64,000 nt of DNA from Polymorphobacter megasporae (GTDB lineage Bacteria > Pseudomonadota > Alphaproteobacteria > Sphingomonadales > Sphingomonadaceae). The notes beneath the pieces were generated by a model. The model worked only from the letters and a program-made list of their open reading frames with translations. It ran no database searches and was not told the origin of the DNA. Where the stretch lies: positions 372,001-436,000 of the forward strand of contig NZ_CP081848.1 of the NCBI RefSeq assembly GCF_018982885.2, given 5' to 3'. Below, in pieces: positions 44,089 to 53,220 of this stretch (position 1 is the first letter of the stretch; each line of letters begins with the position of its first letter). The translations under genes and the position numbers were made by a program.

Positions 44089-45084
44089 TCAAATTGTTTG
44101 AAGACGATCGACGCGAAACGATAATGTATTAAGAGCTACTTCTAGGTTCATCATTTTGATACTAAGGCTGTCAATTTCCACTTTGTTAATGTCTCTCGAA
44201 GATACGACCGCTGACAATTCGCTCTGTAGACTTGCTAAGGACGATCTGATTGCTGCCATTTCGGAATGTAAACTATTGGCTTGGCTCTGAGTAACTGTGG
44301 CCATTGACTGCAAGCCCAAAATCGCGGATTGCATAATCTTAATAAACGGAGAATTCTCTAATTCGTCCAATATTCTTGGCAGGTTAGTATCATATTTCTC
44401 TGTTATCTCACGCTGAAAATTTACCGATCCAAACGAGGTTAGCGCAATACTTGCTGTACTCTGCGCGACTGCTAATCCTGATTCTAGTGCAGTAAATGCG
44501 GGTGACAGCCGAATCTCCGAGAAAACGCGATCCCGCACCTGAAAATAGCTCATTGTCGCAAGATCGCCTTGACCCATAATTGCCGGCGCGGTGGCATACA
44601 TTGCGGCAGTTGCGGTTGCTTGAGCTACGGCCAAGCTGGACTCCATCGAAGCAATCACATCCTCAACGCGCCGGCCACGAACAATGTCTACTAACTGGGC
44701 CGCATCAAGAATTACAGATGAAGTTCCTACTCGGGCATAAAATCTTCCGTCATAACCATAGAATGGCGCGGTTCCATTTGCGACCTCCACAACTAGTATG
44801 TTTAGGCCCGATATATCTATGATTATTGGATTGATCATAGGAGGCGGAGAAATCAGGTCGGCCGTCCAGCGTTCAATTTTATCGCGTAAGACGCGAGCGT
44901 CGTCTAACCCAATTAATTTGCCTCTATCAGAGACGCCTATAAATAGGAATCCGCCTTCACTCGTTGCCAGCGCGGCAATCTCCTTACATATGCTTTAAGC
45001 GTTCGTATTACTTAGGTCTGACTTAAATTCTACAGTTAAGCTTTCGCCGTCGGAAATGATCTTTACGGCCTCATCGACTGTCAT
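44089..45084 (-). pseudogene. AlbA_2 (Schlafen-type) domain protein with coiled-coil tail, split by an in-frame TAA
   Basis: From ATG 45084 the frame reads TVDEAVKIISDGESLTVEFK and SDLSNTNA, hits TAA at 44997-44995 (codon 30), then continues in the same frame with KEIAALATSEGGFLFIGVSD and RGKLIGLDD to the stop at 44089, 331 codons in all. Codons 1-110 form an AlbA_2 putative nucleic-acid-binding domain (EFK, then ATSEGGFLFIGV, then ILVVEVANGTAPFYGYDGRF, YARVGTSS). The remainder is helical with repeated heptads (ESSLAVAQATATAA, ESGLAVAQSTASIA, IRSSLASLQSELSAVVSS). The gene is noticeably more AT-rich than its neighbours, suggesting transfer. A shorter product from ATG 44838 would lack half the domain. 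Confidence 0.65.
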
Positions 45085-45237
45085 ATGGCACCTTTGGCGT
45101 GGCAGCCCCTGTATTCTAGCTTGCTATGCGGATGTCATGTATCCGAGTCTAGGCTCGCGCTTCACAGCGAGGCATCGCGCGCTGATTAATGACCGCTAAG
45201 GGGGCGGAAACAGACCTGCGAGATTTGGGAAACGGCC

Positions 45238-45489
45238 TCATCGCCGATCATCACTGCACTTGTGAAGGATTAGTTCGAAGTCGTCGGAGGCGTAGATCAC
45301 TGGCGTTTGGCCATCGTCCCACCGCGCGAGTAACCACAACAGACTATCAGGCGGCGGATCGAACGCGGCGGGCGTCGTAATCGTCTCGCCAGCTTTCGGC
45401 CTCTTCCTAATTCGAAAGAAGCGCGTTCCCCTCTGACGTTCGACGCGGGGTGCATTGGCGACAAAATCGCGTTCGGCCACCACCCGCAT
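45238..45489 (-). CDS. Small hypothetical protein
   Basis: An 83-residue frame (MRVVAERDFVANAPRVERQR through FDPPPDSLLWLLARWDDGQT) with GAAGGCGGCGAG before the ATG. The composition looks protein-like, but no family is recognised and no neighbour supports it. It may be a real small gene or a chance frame. Confidence 0.3.
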   Translation of the reverse strand: MRVVAERDFVANAPRVERQRGTRFFRIRKRPKAGETITTPAAFDPPPDSLLWLLARWDDGQTPVIYASDDFELILHKCSDDRR

Positions 45490-46379
45490 CTCGCCGCCTT
45501 CGTCGAATCGTATTTGAGACTAACCTCCCCGATACGCCAAAGTGGGGGGCTGCAATATCTCAGCTGGGATGACGCCGCGGAACTCTGCGTCTCGGTCAGA
45601 ATGCCTATGCCGCGAGTTGGGCTGTTGCAGGCGGATGCTCAAAGCTACGACGGTCGTCGAGTGCGTTTAGAGAATAAACGGCAAGGGTTGGCGGTCGCTA
45701 ACGAGCGGTAACGACCCACCGACAAAATTCGCGATAATAAATCGTGATTTCCAAAGTTAACAAGATACCTGCTACATTGATTTTTTGGTTCGATTGTGTA
45801 ACCTAGTGTCGTTCGCTGGCTCTGATTACCGCACCCACTCAGAGTCAGCGGACAACCGAAACCAATTGTCTCAACGAGCGACTTTCAGTGGTCGATCAAC
45901 CGCATAAAGTCCTTTCCCAGCGAGCGAGGGTCGTGGCGTGCCCTAGTCAGCACCTTTCCAAGGATGTCCAACGCGCAAGCAGCGGGAATTTGTGCGCTAC
46001 GCCGATTCTTTCGGCGCCGGCCAGACCTAGCTTATTGTCACTTTGAGCCTGTCTAGAATTATCACTGAGTAGGGCATCATCGTGAGGGTGAATATCATTT
46101 GATCGGGGAATGTCGCGGAATTATCGCTCGAAGTTGAATATGAGAATGGAGCTTCTACTGTATGGGACAACATCTTCGCGACCTACGAGGCGGCGCATGC
46201 CGCTTTCCATCAGACCGTCGATGACGAAGGCATCGCGCGTTCCTCGATAAGACTATCGTAATTTCCTTCAGGCGTTAGCCCCAACGCCGATAGTCGTTCG
46301 CTATTCTTTCTGTCCTAGCGCGCACAAACATCACTTTCGTGCAGCGACCCCGTGAGGGGGACATGCCCGGCGCAAGCTC
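45490..46379. other. 890 bases with no intact gene, one decayed fragment
   Basis: No full gene is seen. On the plus strand around 46120-46250 a stretch reading EVEYENGASTVWDNIFATYE and AAHAAFHQTVDDEGIAR looks like the tail of a real protein but has no start and ends in a shifted frame, so it is probably a gene remnant of unknown identity. The region is more AT-rich between 45700 and 45800. The IS5-family element to the right may have caused the damage. Confidence 0.35.
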
Positions 46380-47282
46380 TAAGAGTCCGTTTGAGAATGC
46401 TCACGGGTGAACGATCCGTCGTAGCATGAGGCTGCCGTGGGCGACGTGGACCATGGCTTCGGAGACGTCGATCCGCTGCTCGTAATCGCGCACCAGGCGC
46501 TTCCATCGTGTCATCCAGCCGAAGGTTCGCTCGACCACCCATCGCCTGGGCAGCACTTTGAAGCCGGCCTCCTTGTCGGTGCGGCGGATGATCTCGAGGA
46601 TGAAGTCCCGGTAGACGGTCGCGTCCATCAATTTGGTGCGGTCATAGGCGCCATCGGCGGACAGGTGCTTGAGGCAGGGTCACCGCTTGCGGATCGCGGC
46701 AACGATCGCCTGCGCGCCTGCACTGTCGGAGATGTCGGCCGTCGTCAGGTTGATCATCAATAGCCGCCCGTCGGTGTCCACGGCGAGGTGACGCTCGCGA
46801 CCGAGAACTTTCTTTCCGGCGTCGAACCCACGGCTTTGTGCCGCCGGAGCCTTGATCGACTGACTGTCGATCACTGCTGCACTCGGGCTTTGCTCACGAC
46901 CCTCGCGCGCCCGGTCCAGCATCAGCGTGACGTCGTGGAGCGTGCGAAACAACAGCCGCCGCACAAGCCGCCGGAACCACCAATAGACCGTCTGCCACGG
47001 CGGAAAGTTATTCGCCAGCATCCGCCAACCGCCACCCGTCCGAGCAAGATACCGCAAGGCGTCGAGCACCGCGCGAAGATCCGTCGTCGGCTTGCGCCCG
47101 CGCTTTGCCGCGGGCGGCAGAAACGGCTGGATAAACCGCCACTCCTCGTCCGTCAGATCGGTCGGGTAGCGCTCCGCTCGCTGCTCAAATCCAGCCATCC
47201 GGCCACGGCTCGCTCGGGTCCACATCCCAAGCTTGAATCACGCCCGCGCCGCCGCTTCAACCCATTCTCAAACGGTCTCTTA
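46380..47282 (-). mobile_element. IS5-family element, about 0.9 kb
   Basis: Nearly perfect inverted ends bound the element: TAAGAGTCCGTTTGAGAATG at 46380-46399 and, on the other strand, TAAGAGACCGTTTGAGAATG at 47282-47263, one mismatch in 20. The outer TAA/TTA may belong to the target. It is a different IS5 subgroup from the CTAG-flanked pair and carries one transposase gene, read from the minus strand, which is broken by a stop codon. Confidence 0.85.
46401..47198 (-). pseudogene. IS5-family transposase with one nonsense mutation
   Basis: The frame from about 47198 encodes an IS5 transposase: YPTDLTDEEWRFIQPFLPPA, GGWRMLANNFPPWQTVYWWF, SAAVIDSQSIKAPAAQSRGF with the first Asp, then HLAVDTDGRLL. 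At 46682-46680 the codon after AAIRKR is TGA where relatives have Trp, and the frame goes on unchanged with LKHLSADGAYDRTKLMD and the DDE helix RWVVERTFGWMTRWKRLVRD to 46401. A single point change therefore inactivated it, which suggests recent decay. Confidence 0.85.
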
Positions 47283-47334
47283 GGTGCCGACGTCCGTGTC
47301 CCGCGCCGTAGTAGACTAAAAAAAAGTCGTTGAG

Positions 47335-47348
47335 TTGATTGAGATCAA
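47335..47348. promoter_or_regulatory. Exact FNR-type palindrome next to the IS5 element
   Basis: TTGAT-TGAG-ATCAA is a full match to the FNR consensus. It lies 53 bases from the IS5 right end and 228 bases upstream of the SnoaL-like gene. It may serve that gene, or may have lost its original minus-strand target when the IS5 element inserted. Confidence 0.5.
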
Positions 47349-47575
47349 ACATGCTGAGCAAAGATACGGCTAAAAATCCACTGTGATCGGGCGGAAACTA
47401 AGACGATGACATGTAACACACCGCGTAACTTCGCCAGCGATTGATTGCCCTTCGTCCCGTTGCATTGCGGACAGCTTGGAACGAAACAACCAACCCTGAC
47501 CCTCCTACTGCGACCGGCGGAGGTGCGCCACTTGTACGATAAGGGGCCGGAGCGTGGCCCAATTTTGGAGATCCC

Positions 47576-48160
47576 ATGAAACAACCAGCTGCCCCCGCTT
47601 CACCTCTTTCACGCCGAACCGTGCTGGCAGGAACGACCGCGGCCGCCGCGGCCCTGATCGCCGGAGAGGCGGCAAAGGCTCAATCGCCGGTCGCGGTTCA
47701 GCGCCTCCCCGCTGCGGGCAATCCGGACATCACCCTCGAGATCTACAAGGGCATCGCCTTGGACGAACTTGATCGCTGGGACGCAGTCATACGTTCCGAC
47801 GTCAAGGCCAACAGTCCGGCGGGGCGGAACATCAACGGTCTTCAAATACTCAAACAGTTCCAGAAAGCGTTCACGACGGCCTTCAGGCCCCGGGTAGACC
47901 TCATCGACCATTACGTTCTCGGCGACCGTGGCATGCTGACGTTCAACCTGCACTGGAAGCACGATGGCGGACCGTTCAACGGGATCGCTCCGACTGGGGC
48001 AAGCGGGACTTCGGTTGAGACGGCCTTGCTACGTATCGAGAATGGTATGGTCACGCATTGGGACGTCGCCGACAACTCGCTCGACCTCGCGAACTACCTG
48101 CACGACCAGGGTATGAAGTTGCCCACGTTCGTCGAGCCGCCTGCGCTCATTAAAGGCTGA
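47576..48160 (+). CDS. Exported SnoaL-like (NTF2-fold) protein
   Basis: A 194-residue protein with a twin-arginine-type leader (SPLSRRTVLAGTTAAAAALI), so probably exported folded through Tat. The mature part is a SnoaL/NTF2-like domain (DELDRWDAVIRSDVKANSPA, LKQFQKAFTTAFRPRVDLID, GMLTFNLHWKHDGG, VETALLRIENGMVTHWDVAD). Such proteins act as cyclases, isomerases or binding proteins on small hydrophobic compounds. GGAG precedes ATG 47576. Two SDR genes follow on the same strand, so a shared small-molecule pathway is plausible. Confidence 0.8.
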   Translation: MKQPAAPASPLSRRTVLAGTTAAAAALIAGEAAKAQSPVAVQRLPAAGNPDITLEIYKGIALDELDRWDAVIRSDVKANSPAGRNINGLQILKQFQKAFTTAFRPRVDLIDHYVLGDRGMLTFNLHWKHDGGPFNGIAPTGASGTSVETALLRIENGMVTHWDVADNSLDLANYLHDQGMKLPTFVEPPALIKG

Positions 48161-48347
48161 GCGCCGTAGTCTGCGAGCATAATCGGTGGCGCAAGCGTGC
48201 ACGGCCTCACGAATGTCCGATCGAGGGCTGGACCTCTTCGGAACTGAAATCGTGCGCTCGGAAGTGGAAGCGCATTTAGGCGCGAGCACGCCAAAGGGGT
48301 CCGCTCGTGTTTCAAGACCTCATAAAATTCACTCAAGGAATTACGCT

Positions 48348-49160
48348 TTGATCATCGACCTCACCGGCCGCGTGGCGATCGTCACCGGCTCCACCGCCGG
48401 GATCGGCCTTGCAACGGCCGAGGGGCTGGCTCGTGCCGGCGCCTCTGTCGTGGTCAACGGGCGTGGCGAGGACCGTGTCACCGCCGCCGTGCAACGGATC
48501 CGCGACACCGTCCCCGGCAGTTCCATCTCCGGTGTCGCCGCCGATATGGCAACGGCGGAAGGCATAGCGACGCTGGTCGCTCATTCGCCCGACGCGGACA
48601 TTCTCGTCAACAATGTCGGCACGGCCTACCTACGCGAATACAGCGGGCTCGCTGACATCGCCGCGATCCCGGACGAGGACTGGCTGTCGCTGTTCCAATT
48701 GAACGTCATGAGCGGGGTGCGCGCGAGCCGGCACTATCTGCCGGGCATGGTAGCTCGCGGCTGGGGCCGCGTGGTGTTCGTATCGAGCGAGTCCGGGCTG
48801 AATATCCCCAAGGAAATGCTGGACTACGGCATGACCAAGACAGCTCAGCTTGCCGTCTCGCGTGGGCTCGCAGAAGCCGTGGCGGAGACCGGCGTGACCG
48901 TGAATGCGGTGCTGCCCGGACCGACCCGCTCGGAGATCATGGGCAACTTCTCCGCCGGAGAAGCCGAAAGGGAAGGAATCAGTCAGGAAGAAGCCGAAAG
49001 GCGGTTCGTCAGGCAGATGAGGCCGACCAGCTTGCTCGGCCGTGTTGCTACCACGGACGAGGTCGCCAACATGATCGTGTATGTCTGCTCGGAGCAGGCG
49101 TCAGCGACGAACGGAGCAGCTTTGAGGGTGGATGGTGGTGTCGTTCGCGGCATCGCCTGA
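48348..49160 (+). CDS. Short-chain dehydrogenase/reductase
   Basis: A 270-residue classical SDR with cofactor motif VAIVTGSTAGIGLATAEGLA, ILVNNVGTAYLREYSG, catalytic Ser in VVFVSSESGLNIPKEMLDYG and Tyr-x3-Lys as YGMTK, and VNAVLPGPTRSEIM. It is close to the 3-oxoacyl-ACP reductase-like group. The start is TTG 48348 with AAGGA seven bases upstream; the 54-codon extension from 48186 is not family-like. It probably oxidises or reduces a hydroxy/keto group on an unknown substrate. Confidence 0.85.
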   Translation: MIIDLTGRVAIVTGSTAGIGLATAEGLARAGASVVVNGRGEDRVTAAVQRIRDTVPGSSISGVAADMATAEGIATLVAHSPDADILVNNVGTAYLREYSGLADIAAIPDEDWLSLFQLNVMSGVRASRHYLPGMVARGWGRVVFVSSESGLNIPKEMLDYGMTKTAQLAVSRGLAEAVAETGVTVNAVLPGPTRSEIMGNFSAGEAEREGISQEEAERRFVRQMRPTSLLGRVATTDEVANMIVYVCSEQASATNGAALRVDGGVVRGIA

Positions 49161-49343
49161 AGCCGGGCGACGGTCCACAACACATCCCAGGTGCGGGCGC
49201 AGCGGGGCGATACGCAATCGCGAATGTGCGGGAAGGAAACACATGACCCTGACCGGCTTTCGAACCATCGTCGCCAAGTCATACATGTTGGGACGGCGTA
49301 TCGTTAAAGACACTTTCATGCCCTCTTATCCGGAGTTACAGCC

Positions 49344-50054
49344 ATGTCGATTGATCTGAACGGGCAGCGCGTCCTCGTCGTGGGCGCCGCCGGCGGCATC
49401 GGACGGGCGGCTGCCGAGGCCTTCTCCCAGGCCGGTGGGGTCGTAACGGCCGCGGGCCGCACGGAGGCGAGTGTGGAGACGGTCGCCCAATCCATAGGCG
49501 GCGAGGCGGCGCAACTGGATTTTCTAGACAACAACGCGATCGAGCTCTTCTTCGCTGATCGACCATTCTTCGATCACGTCGTGGTGACCGCGGCGAGCAC
49601 CCTCGCGGGTTCTGTCGCGAACCTTCCCCTCGATGACGCAAAGGCCGCAATGGAGAGCAAGTTCTGGGGCGCGTACCGGATCGCGCGAGCGGCCAAGGTC
49701 AACGAAGGCGGCTCGATCACCTTTATCTCCGGCGTCCTATCACAACGCCCTTCCGCCACTTCGGTTCTGCAAGGCGCCATCAATGCCGCGCTCGAGGCAT
49801 TGGGCAGGGGGCTTGCGCTGGAACGCGCTCCCATCCGGGTGAACACTGTCTCGCCGGGCCTCATCGACACGCCACTACACGACCGGATGTCCGTCGAGGC
49901 CCGCCGCGCGCTGTACGAGCGCATGCGGTCGACCTTGCCCGTCGGCCGCATGGGACAGCCCGAGGACGTGGCGCAGGCGATCCTCTTCGTCGCAACGAAT
50001 CTCTTCGCGACCGGATCGACGGTGAGCGTCGACGGCGGAGGCCGCATCGCCTGA
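49344..50054 (+). CDS. Atypical SDR-fold protein lacking the Tyr-Lys pair
   Basis: A 236-residue Rossmann protein with VLVVGAAGGIGRAAAEAFSQ, FDHVVVTAAST, SITFISGVLSQRPSATSVLQ, then GAINAALEALGRGLALERAP and VNTVSPGLIDTPLHD. The usual YxxxK is absent: the segment SVLQGAINAALEA has no tyrosine, and Asn replaces the lysine. A subgroup of SDRs with this change is known (PRK07041-like). It may bind NAD(P) but use another mechanism or have a non-catalytic role. GGAG precedes ATG 49344. It follows a classical SDR after 183 bases. Confidence 0.8.
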   Translation: MSIDLNGQRVLVVGAAGGIGRAAAEAFSQAGGVVTAAGRTEASVETVAQSIGGEAAQLDFLDNNAIELFFADRPFFDHVVVTAASTLAGSVANLPLDDAKAAMESKFWGAYRIARAAKVNEGGSITFISGVLSQRPSATSVLQGAINAALEALGRGLALERAPIRVNTVSPGLIDTPLHDRMSVEARRALYERMRSTLPVGRMGQPEDVAQAILFVATNLFATGSTVSVDGGGRIA

Positions 50055-50393
50055 TCGCTCGCTAAACGAGTACTTGAGGACCAGGCCTGTGAGTGTGATC
50101 CAGGGAGCCGGGAATGCCGGGCCGATCGAGATCGCGCTGAAGACGTAGCCGGGCATGACCAGACCGGCATGGCCCGGCGATCTGGTGACGTCCCACAGAA
50201 TTTAGTCGGCCCTGTCGTGGATTCGAAAGCACGTCACCGGCATCGCCCATGTGCCCCCGTAGTGATCGCTGGTGTCGGCGAAGTTCGTTATGTCCGAAGA
50301 GTCTATCCGACCGCTTCCAGCGTGTAGATGCGGACGTCGATTAGGGCCGATATCGCGCCGGCGGTGACACCGGCAGCACGTAACCGCAACTAA
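50055..50393. other. Gap between convergent SDR and 2Fe-2S genes
   Basis: These 339 bases lie between 3' ends of a plus-strand and a minus-strand unit. No gene, repeat or clear terminator was recognised. A bidirectional terminator would be expected but no T-flanked hairpin is obvious. Confidence 0.4.
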
Positions 50394-50903
50394 TTAGGAA
50401 GGTGCCTCATGCCCCGCCCCTTCGGCGGCGGACATGCGGGATCGCACCTCCTCGATCGCGGCGATGATGTTGGGGTATGCGGCGCAACGACAGAGGTTGC
50501 CGCTCATGAATTCCTGTATCTCCATGCGCGTGCCCGCATGCCCTTCGTTGACGCACGCGATCGCCGACATGATCTGCCCCGGCGTGCAATAGCCGCACTG
50601 GAACCCGTCTTGGTCGATGAAGGCCCGCTGCATCGGATGAAGCGTCCCATCAGGCCCCTCGATGTCCTCGATCGTAATGACCTCACGCCCCGCGAGACCT
50701 GCAACGAGCAGGAGACAGGACAGGACGGGCTTGCCGTCGAGGTGGACGGTACAGGCGCCGCATTGACCGTGGTCGCACCCCTTCTTAGTGCCGGTCAGCC
50801 CGATCTGTTCGCGCAGCGCATCCAGGACGGTGGTGCGCGGGTCGGGACGGAGCCGATGCTCCTGGCCGTTTACCTTGAGTTTGAGGGTATGTGCGTCATC
50901 CAT
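50394..50903 (-). CDS. Molybdenum hydroxylase 2Fe-2S subunit (cluster B)
   Basis: A 169-residue electron-transfer subunit. First cluster: GTKKGCDHGQCGACTVHLDG and VLSCLLLV; second: GFQCGYCTPGQIMSAIACV and FMSGNLCRCAAYPNIIAAIE. It is the last gene of the long minus-strand operon and overlaps the preceding large subunit by eight bases. It is the only small subunit in cluster B, which holds two large subunits, so it may serve both or only its immediate neighbour. Confidence 0.9.
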   Translation of the reverse strand: MDDAHTLKLKVNGQEHRLRPDPRTTVLDALREQIGLTGTKKGCDHGQCGACTVHLDGKPVLSCLLLVAGLAGREVITIEDIEGPDGTLHPMQRAFIDQDGFQCGYCTPGQIMSAIACVNEGHAGTRMEIQEFMSGNLCRCAAYPNIIAAIEEVRSRMSAAEGAGHEAPS

Positions 50904-53220
50904 AAAGTTTCGCCTCGATCAACTTGTCGGGAGTATAGGGAAGCGAGCGGAGCCGGACCCCGCACGCGTTGAAGATGGCGTTGCCAATCGCAGCCGGCAC
51001 GCCGCTCGTACCCAGTTCGCCCACGCCGTGCGCGCCGAGTTCGCCGACGTGCGGGTCGATAATGTTCAGCACCTCGATCGTGATCTCCGGCGCGTCCCCG
51101 AAGCTGGGCACGTGATAATCGGCGAAGTTGCGCACCACCGGTAGCCCGTTGACCGGATCGAACACTGCTTCCTCGGTTAGCGTAGCGCCCAGCGCGAAGA
51201 TCATGCCCCCCATCAACTGCGAACGCGCGGTTCGGGGGTTGATCAACCGGCCGCAGTCATAGACCCCGCACAAGCGCGCCACGCGGACGACGCCGGTTTG
51301 GGGATCAACACGCACCTCCGCGAACACCGCACCGAACGAGTAGAAGGCGTAGCGCATCCGTTCCAGCCCGGGCTTGACGTCGGCCTTCCCGGTGACCTTG
51401 GTCAGTCCGGCGCGGACGAGGATGGTAGCGTAGTCCTCGCCGACCGCAACGTCGTCTACCAAGTGTAGTCGGCCGACGCCCGCCGCGATCCGAGCCGGCT
51501 TGACGTGGTACAACGGCGACGCCTTGTCGTTGCCAGCTATCAATTTGAGCTTCTCGACTGCGTCGGTGGCGGCATCCAGCACCGCGGGACCAACGGTCGC
51601 GGTGGTAAGTGAGCCATGGGTCGGCGGGGCGGCAGGAAAATTGGTATCGCCGAGATCGAACGTCACCTTCTCCATCGGCAGTGCAACGCCGTCGGCGGCG
51701 ATCTGACGAAAAACCGTGTAGGCGCCGTTGCCGATCTCGTGCGTGGCGCTTTTGGCCGAAGCGGTGCCGTCGGCGTGGAGCGTCACCTCGGCGGAGGCTT
51801 CCTGCTGAGCGGCAGGATGCATCGCGCTTGCCATGCCGTAGCCAACCAGATCGCGCCCAGCGTGCCGTTCGCCCGGTTTCGCGGGTCGCGCGTCCCAGCC
51901 GAACCGCTCGGCGCCGCGTGCGTAGCAGTCTAGCAGATGCTTGTTGGAGAACGGCAGCCCGCTGTCAGGGTCGATGTCGGCGTGGTTGCGCAGGCGCAGC
52001 TCGATGGGATCGATGTCGAGCTCGCACGCCAGTTCGTCTAGCACGGTCTCCAACGCCCAACCGCCGGTGAGGAAGCCGGGACCGCGCATCACGCTGGGAC
52101 TCGGCAGGTTCAAGTGCGCGAGTTCGTTGGTGAAGCCGAGTTCGGGCACGGCGTACATCATCTTGGTCATGCGCGAGCCGTATTCGGTATAGCCGCTGAC
52201 CATGGAGCTGTGCTGGCGCGTCCAGTGATGGAGCGCCAGCATCCTCCCGTCCGCTTGCGCGCCGATGCGCATGATATGTCGCTGCGCCGGACGATGGCCG
52301 CCGATTGAATAGATCTGCTGCCGTCGCCACTCCAGTCGCAACGGCCGCCCCACGACCTTAGCGGCAAGGGCTACCAGCAGCGGGTTATGGAACGTCCACG
52401 CCTTGGATCCGAACGCTCCACCGATGAATTTCGACACAATTTGGACTTGGGCCTTGGGCAGCCCGAAAGAGTGGCACACCACATCGCGCAGCATATCGAC
52501 TGACCGCGTCGTGTCGTAGAGCATCAGGTGGTCGACGCCGTCGCGCTTCTCCCAGCTTGCGATGCTCGCCAAGATCTCGATCGGATTGTGGTAGTAGACC
52601 GGGTTCCGATACTCCCGCACCATGCGAACGGGCGCTCGCTCGAACGCGGCCTCGACCGACGCACCATCACGCTGGAGCGGCTCTCCGCCGGAGAAGGCCT
52701 CGGGCTTGGTCGTCCGGCTGGCTCGGTCCATGTCGGTTTCGGGAACTTCGGCGACATAGTCCACTGTCACCAGACTGGCGGCAAAGCGTGCCTGCTCTGC
52801 CGACTTGGCGATCACGACGGCGATCGATTGTGAGCCGTAATGGATCTCCGACGCCTGCAATGGCTGCCGCACTTCGCCTAGGCCGCCCTCCCCGGTGAGC
52901 GGAAAGCCGGCGCCCTTCTCAGGATAGCCCGCCAGCCTTGGCGCGTTATCGTGCGTGACGACCGCCAGGACACCCGGCGTGGCGAGTGCGGCGGAGACAT
53001 CGATCGACTTTATAATTCCCCGCGCGATCGCGCTGTCGACGACGGCTCCGTGGACGAGCCCCTCGACCGGCCACTCGGCGGCATAGGTCGCCGCGCCGGT
53101 CACCTTGGCGAGGCCATCCACGCGCGGGAGGTCGAGTCCGATTGTGTCGAAACGCTTTAACTGATCGGGCGGCCCCTCGCCCAGGTGAAACAGTTCGAGC
53201 GCACGTCCGGTCAGTGTCAT
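50896..53220 (-). CDS. Molybdenum hydroxylase large subunit 1 (cluster B)
   Basis: A 774-residue molybdopterin-binding subunit of the xanthine dehydrogenase family. It has LPRVDGLAKVTGAATYAAEW, FIGGAFGSKAWTFHNPLLVA, VMRGPGFLTGGWALETVLDE, ATHEIGNGAYTVFRQIAADG, and the active-site Glu in GAHGVGELGTSGVPAAIGNA. It overlaps the NTF2-like gene upstream (ATGA) and the 2Fe-2S gene downstream. Clearly paralogous to the large subunit at 54686-57004. Substrate unknown; hydroxylation or oxidation of an aldehyde or N-heterocycle is the family range. Confidence 0.88.
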   Translation of the reverse strand: MTLTGRALELFHLGEGPPDQLKRFDTIGLDLPRVDGLAKVTGAATYAAEWPVEGLVHGAVVDSAIARGIIKSIDVSAALATPGVLAVVTHDNAPRLAGYPEKGAGFPLTGEGGLGEVRQPLQASEIHYGSQSIAVVIAKSAEQARFAASLVTVDYVAEVPETDMDRASRTTKPEAFSGGEPLQRDGASVEAAFERAPVRMVREYRNPVYYHNPIEILASIASWEKRDGVDHLMLYDTTRSVDMLRDVVCHSFGLPKAQVQIVSKFIGGAFGSKAWTFHNPLLVALAAKVVGRPLRLEWRRQQIYSIGGHRPAQRHIMRIGAQADGRMLALHHWTRQHSSMVSGYTEYGSRMTKMMYAVPELGFTNELAHLNLPSPSVMRGPGFLTGGWALETVLDELACELDIDPIELRLRNHADIDPDSGLPFSNKHLLDCYARGAERFGWDARPAKPGERHAGRDLVGYGMASAMHPAAQQEASAEVTLHADGTASAKSATHEIGNGAYTVFRQIAADGVALPMEKVTFDLGDTNFPAAPPTHGSLTTATVGPAVLDAATDAVEKLKLIAGNDKASPLYHVKPARIAAGVGRLHLVDDVAVGEDYATILVRAGLTKVTGKADVKPGLERMRYAFYSFGAVFAEVRVDPQTGVVRVARLCGVYDCGRLINPRTARSQLMGGMIFALGATLTEEAVFDPVNGLPVVRNFADYHVPSFGDAPEITIEVLNIIDPHVGELGAHGVGELGTSGVPAAIGNAIFNACGVRLRSLPYTPDKLIEAKLYG

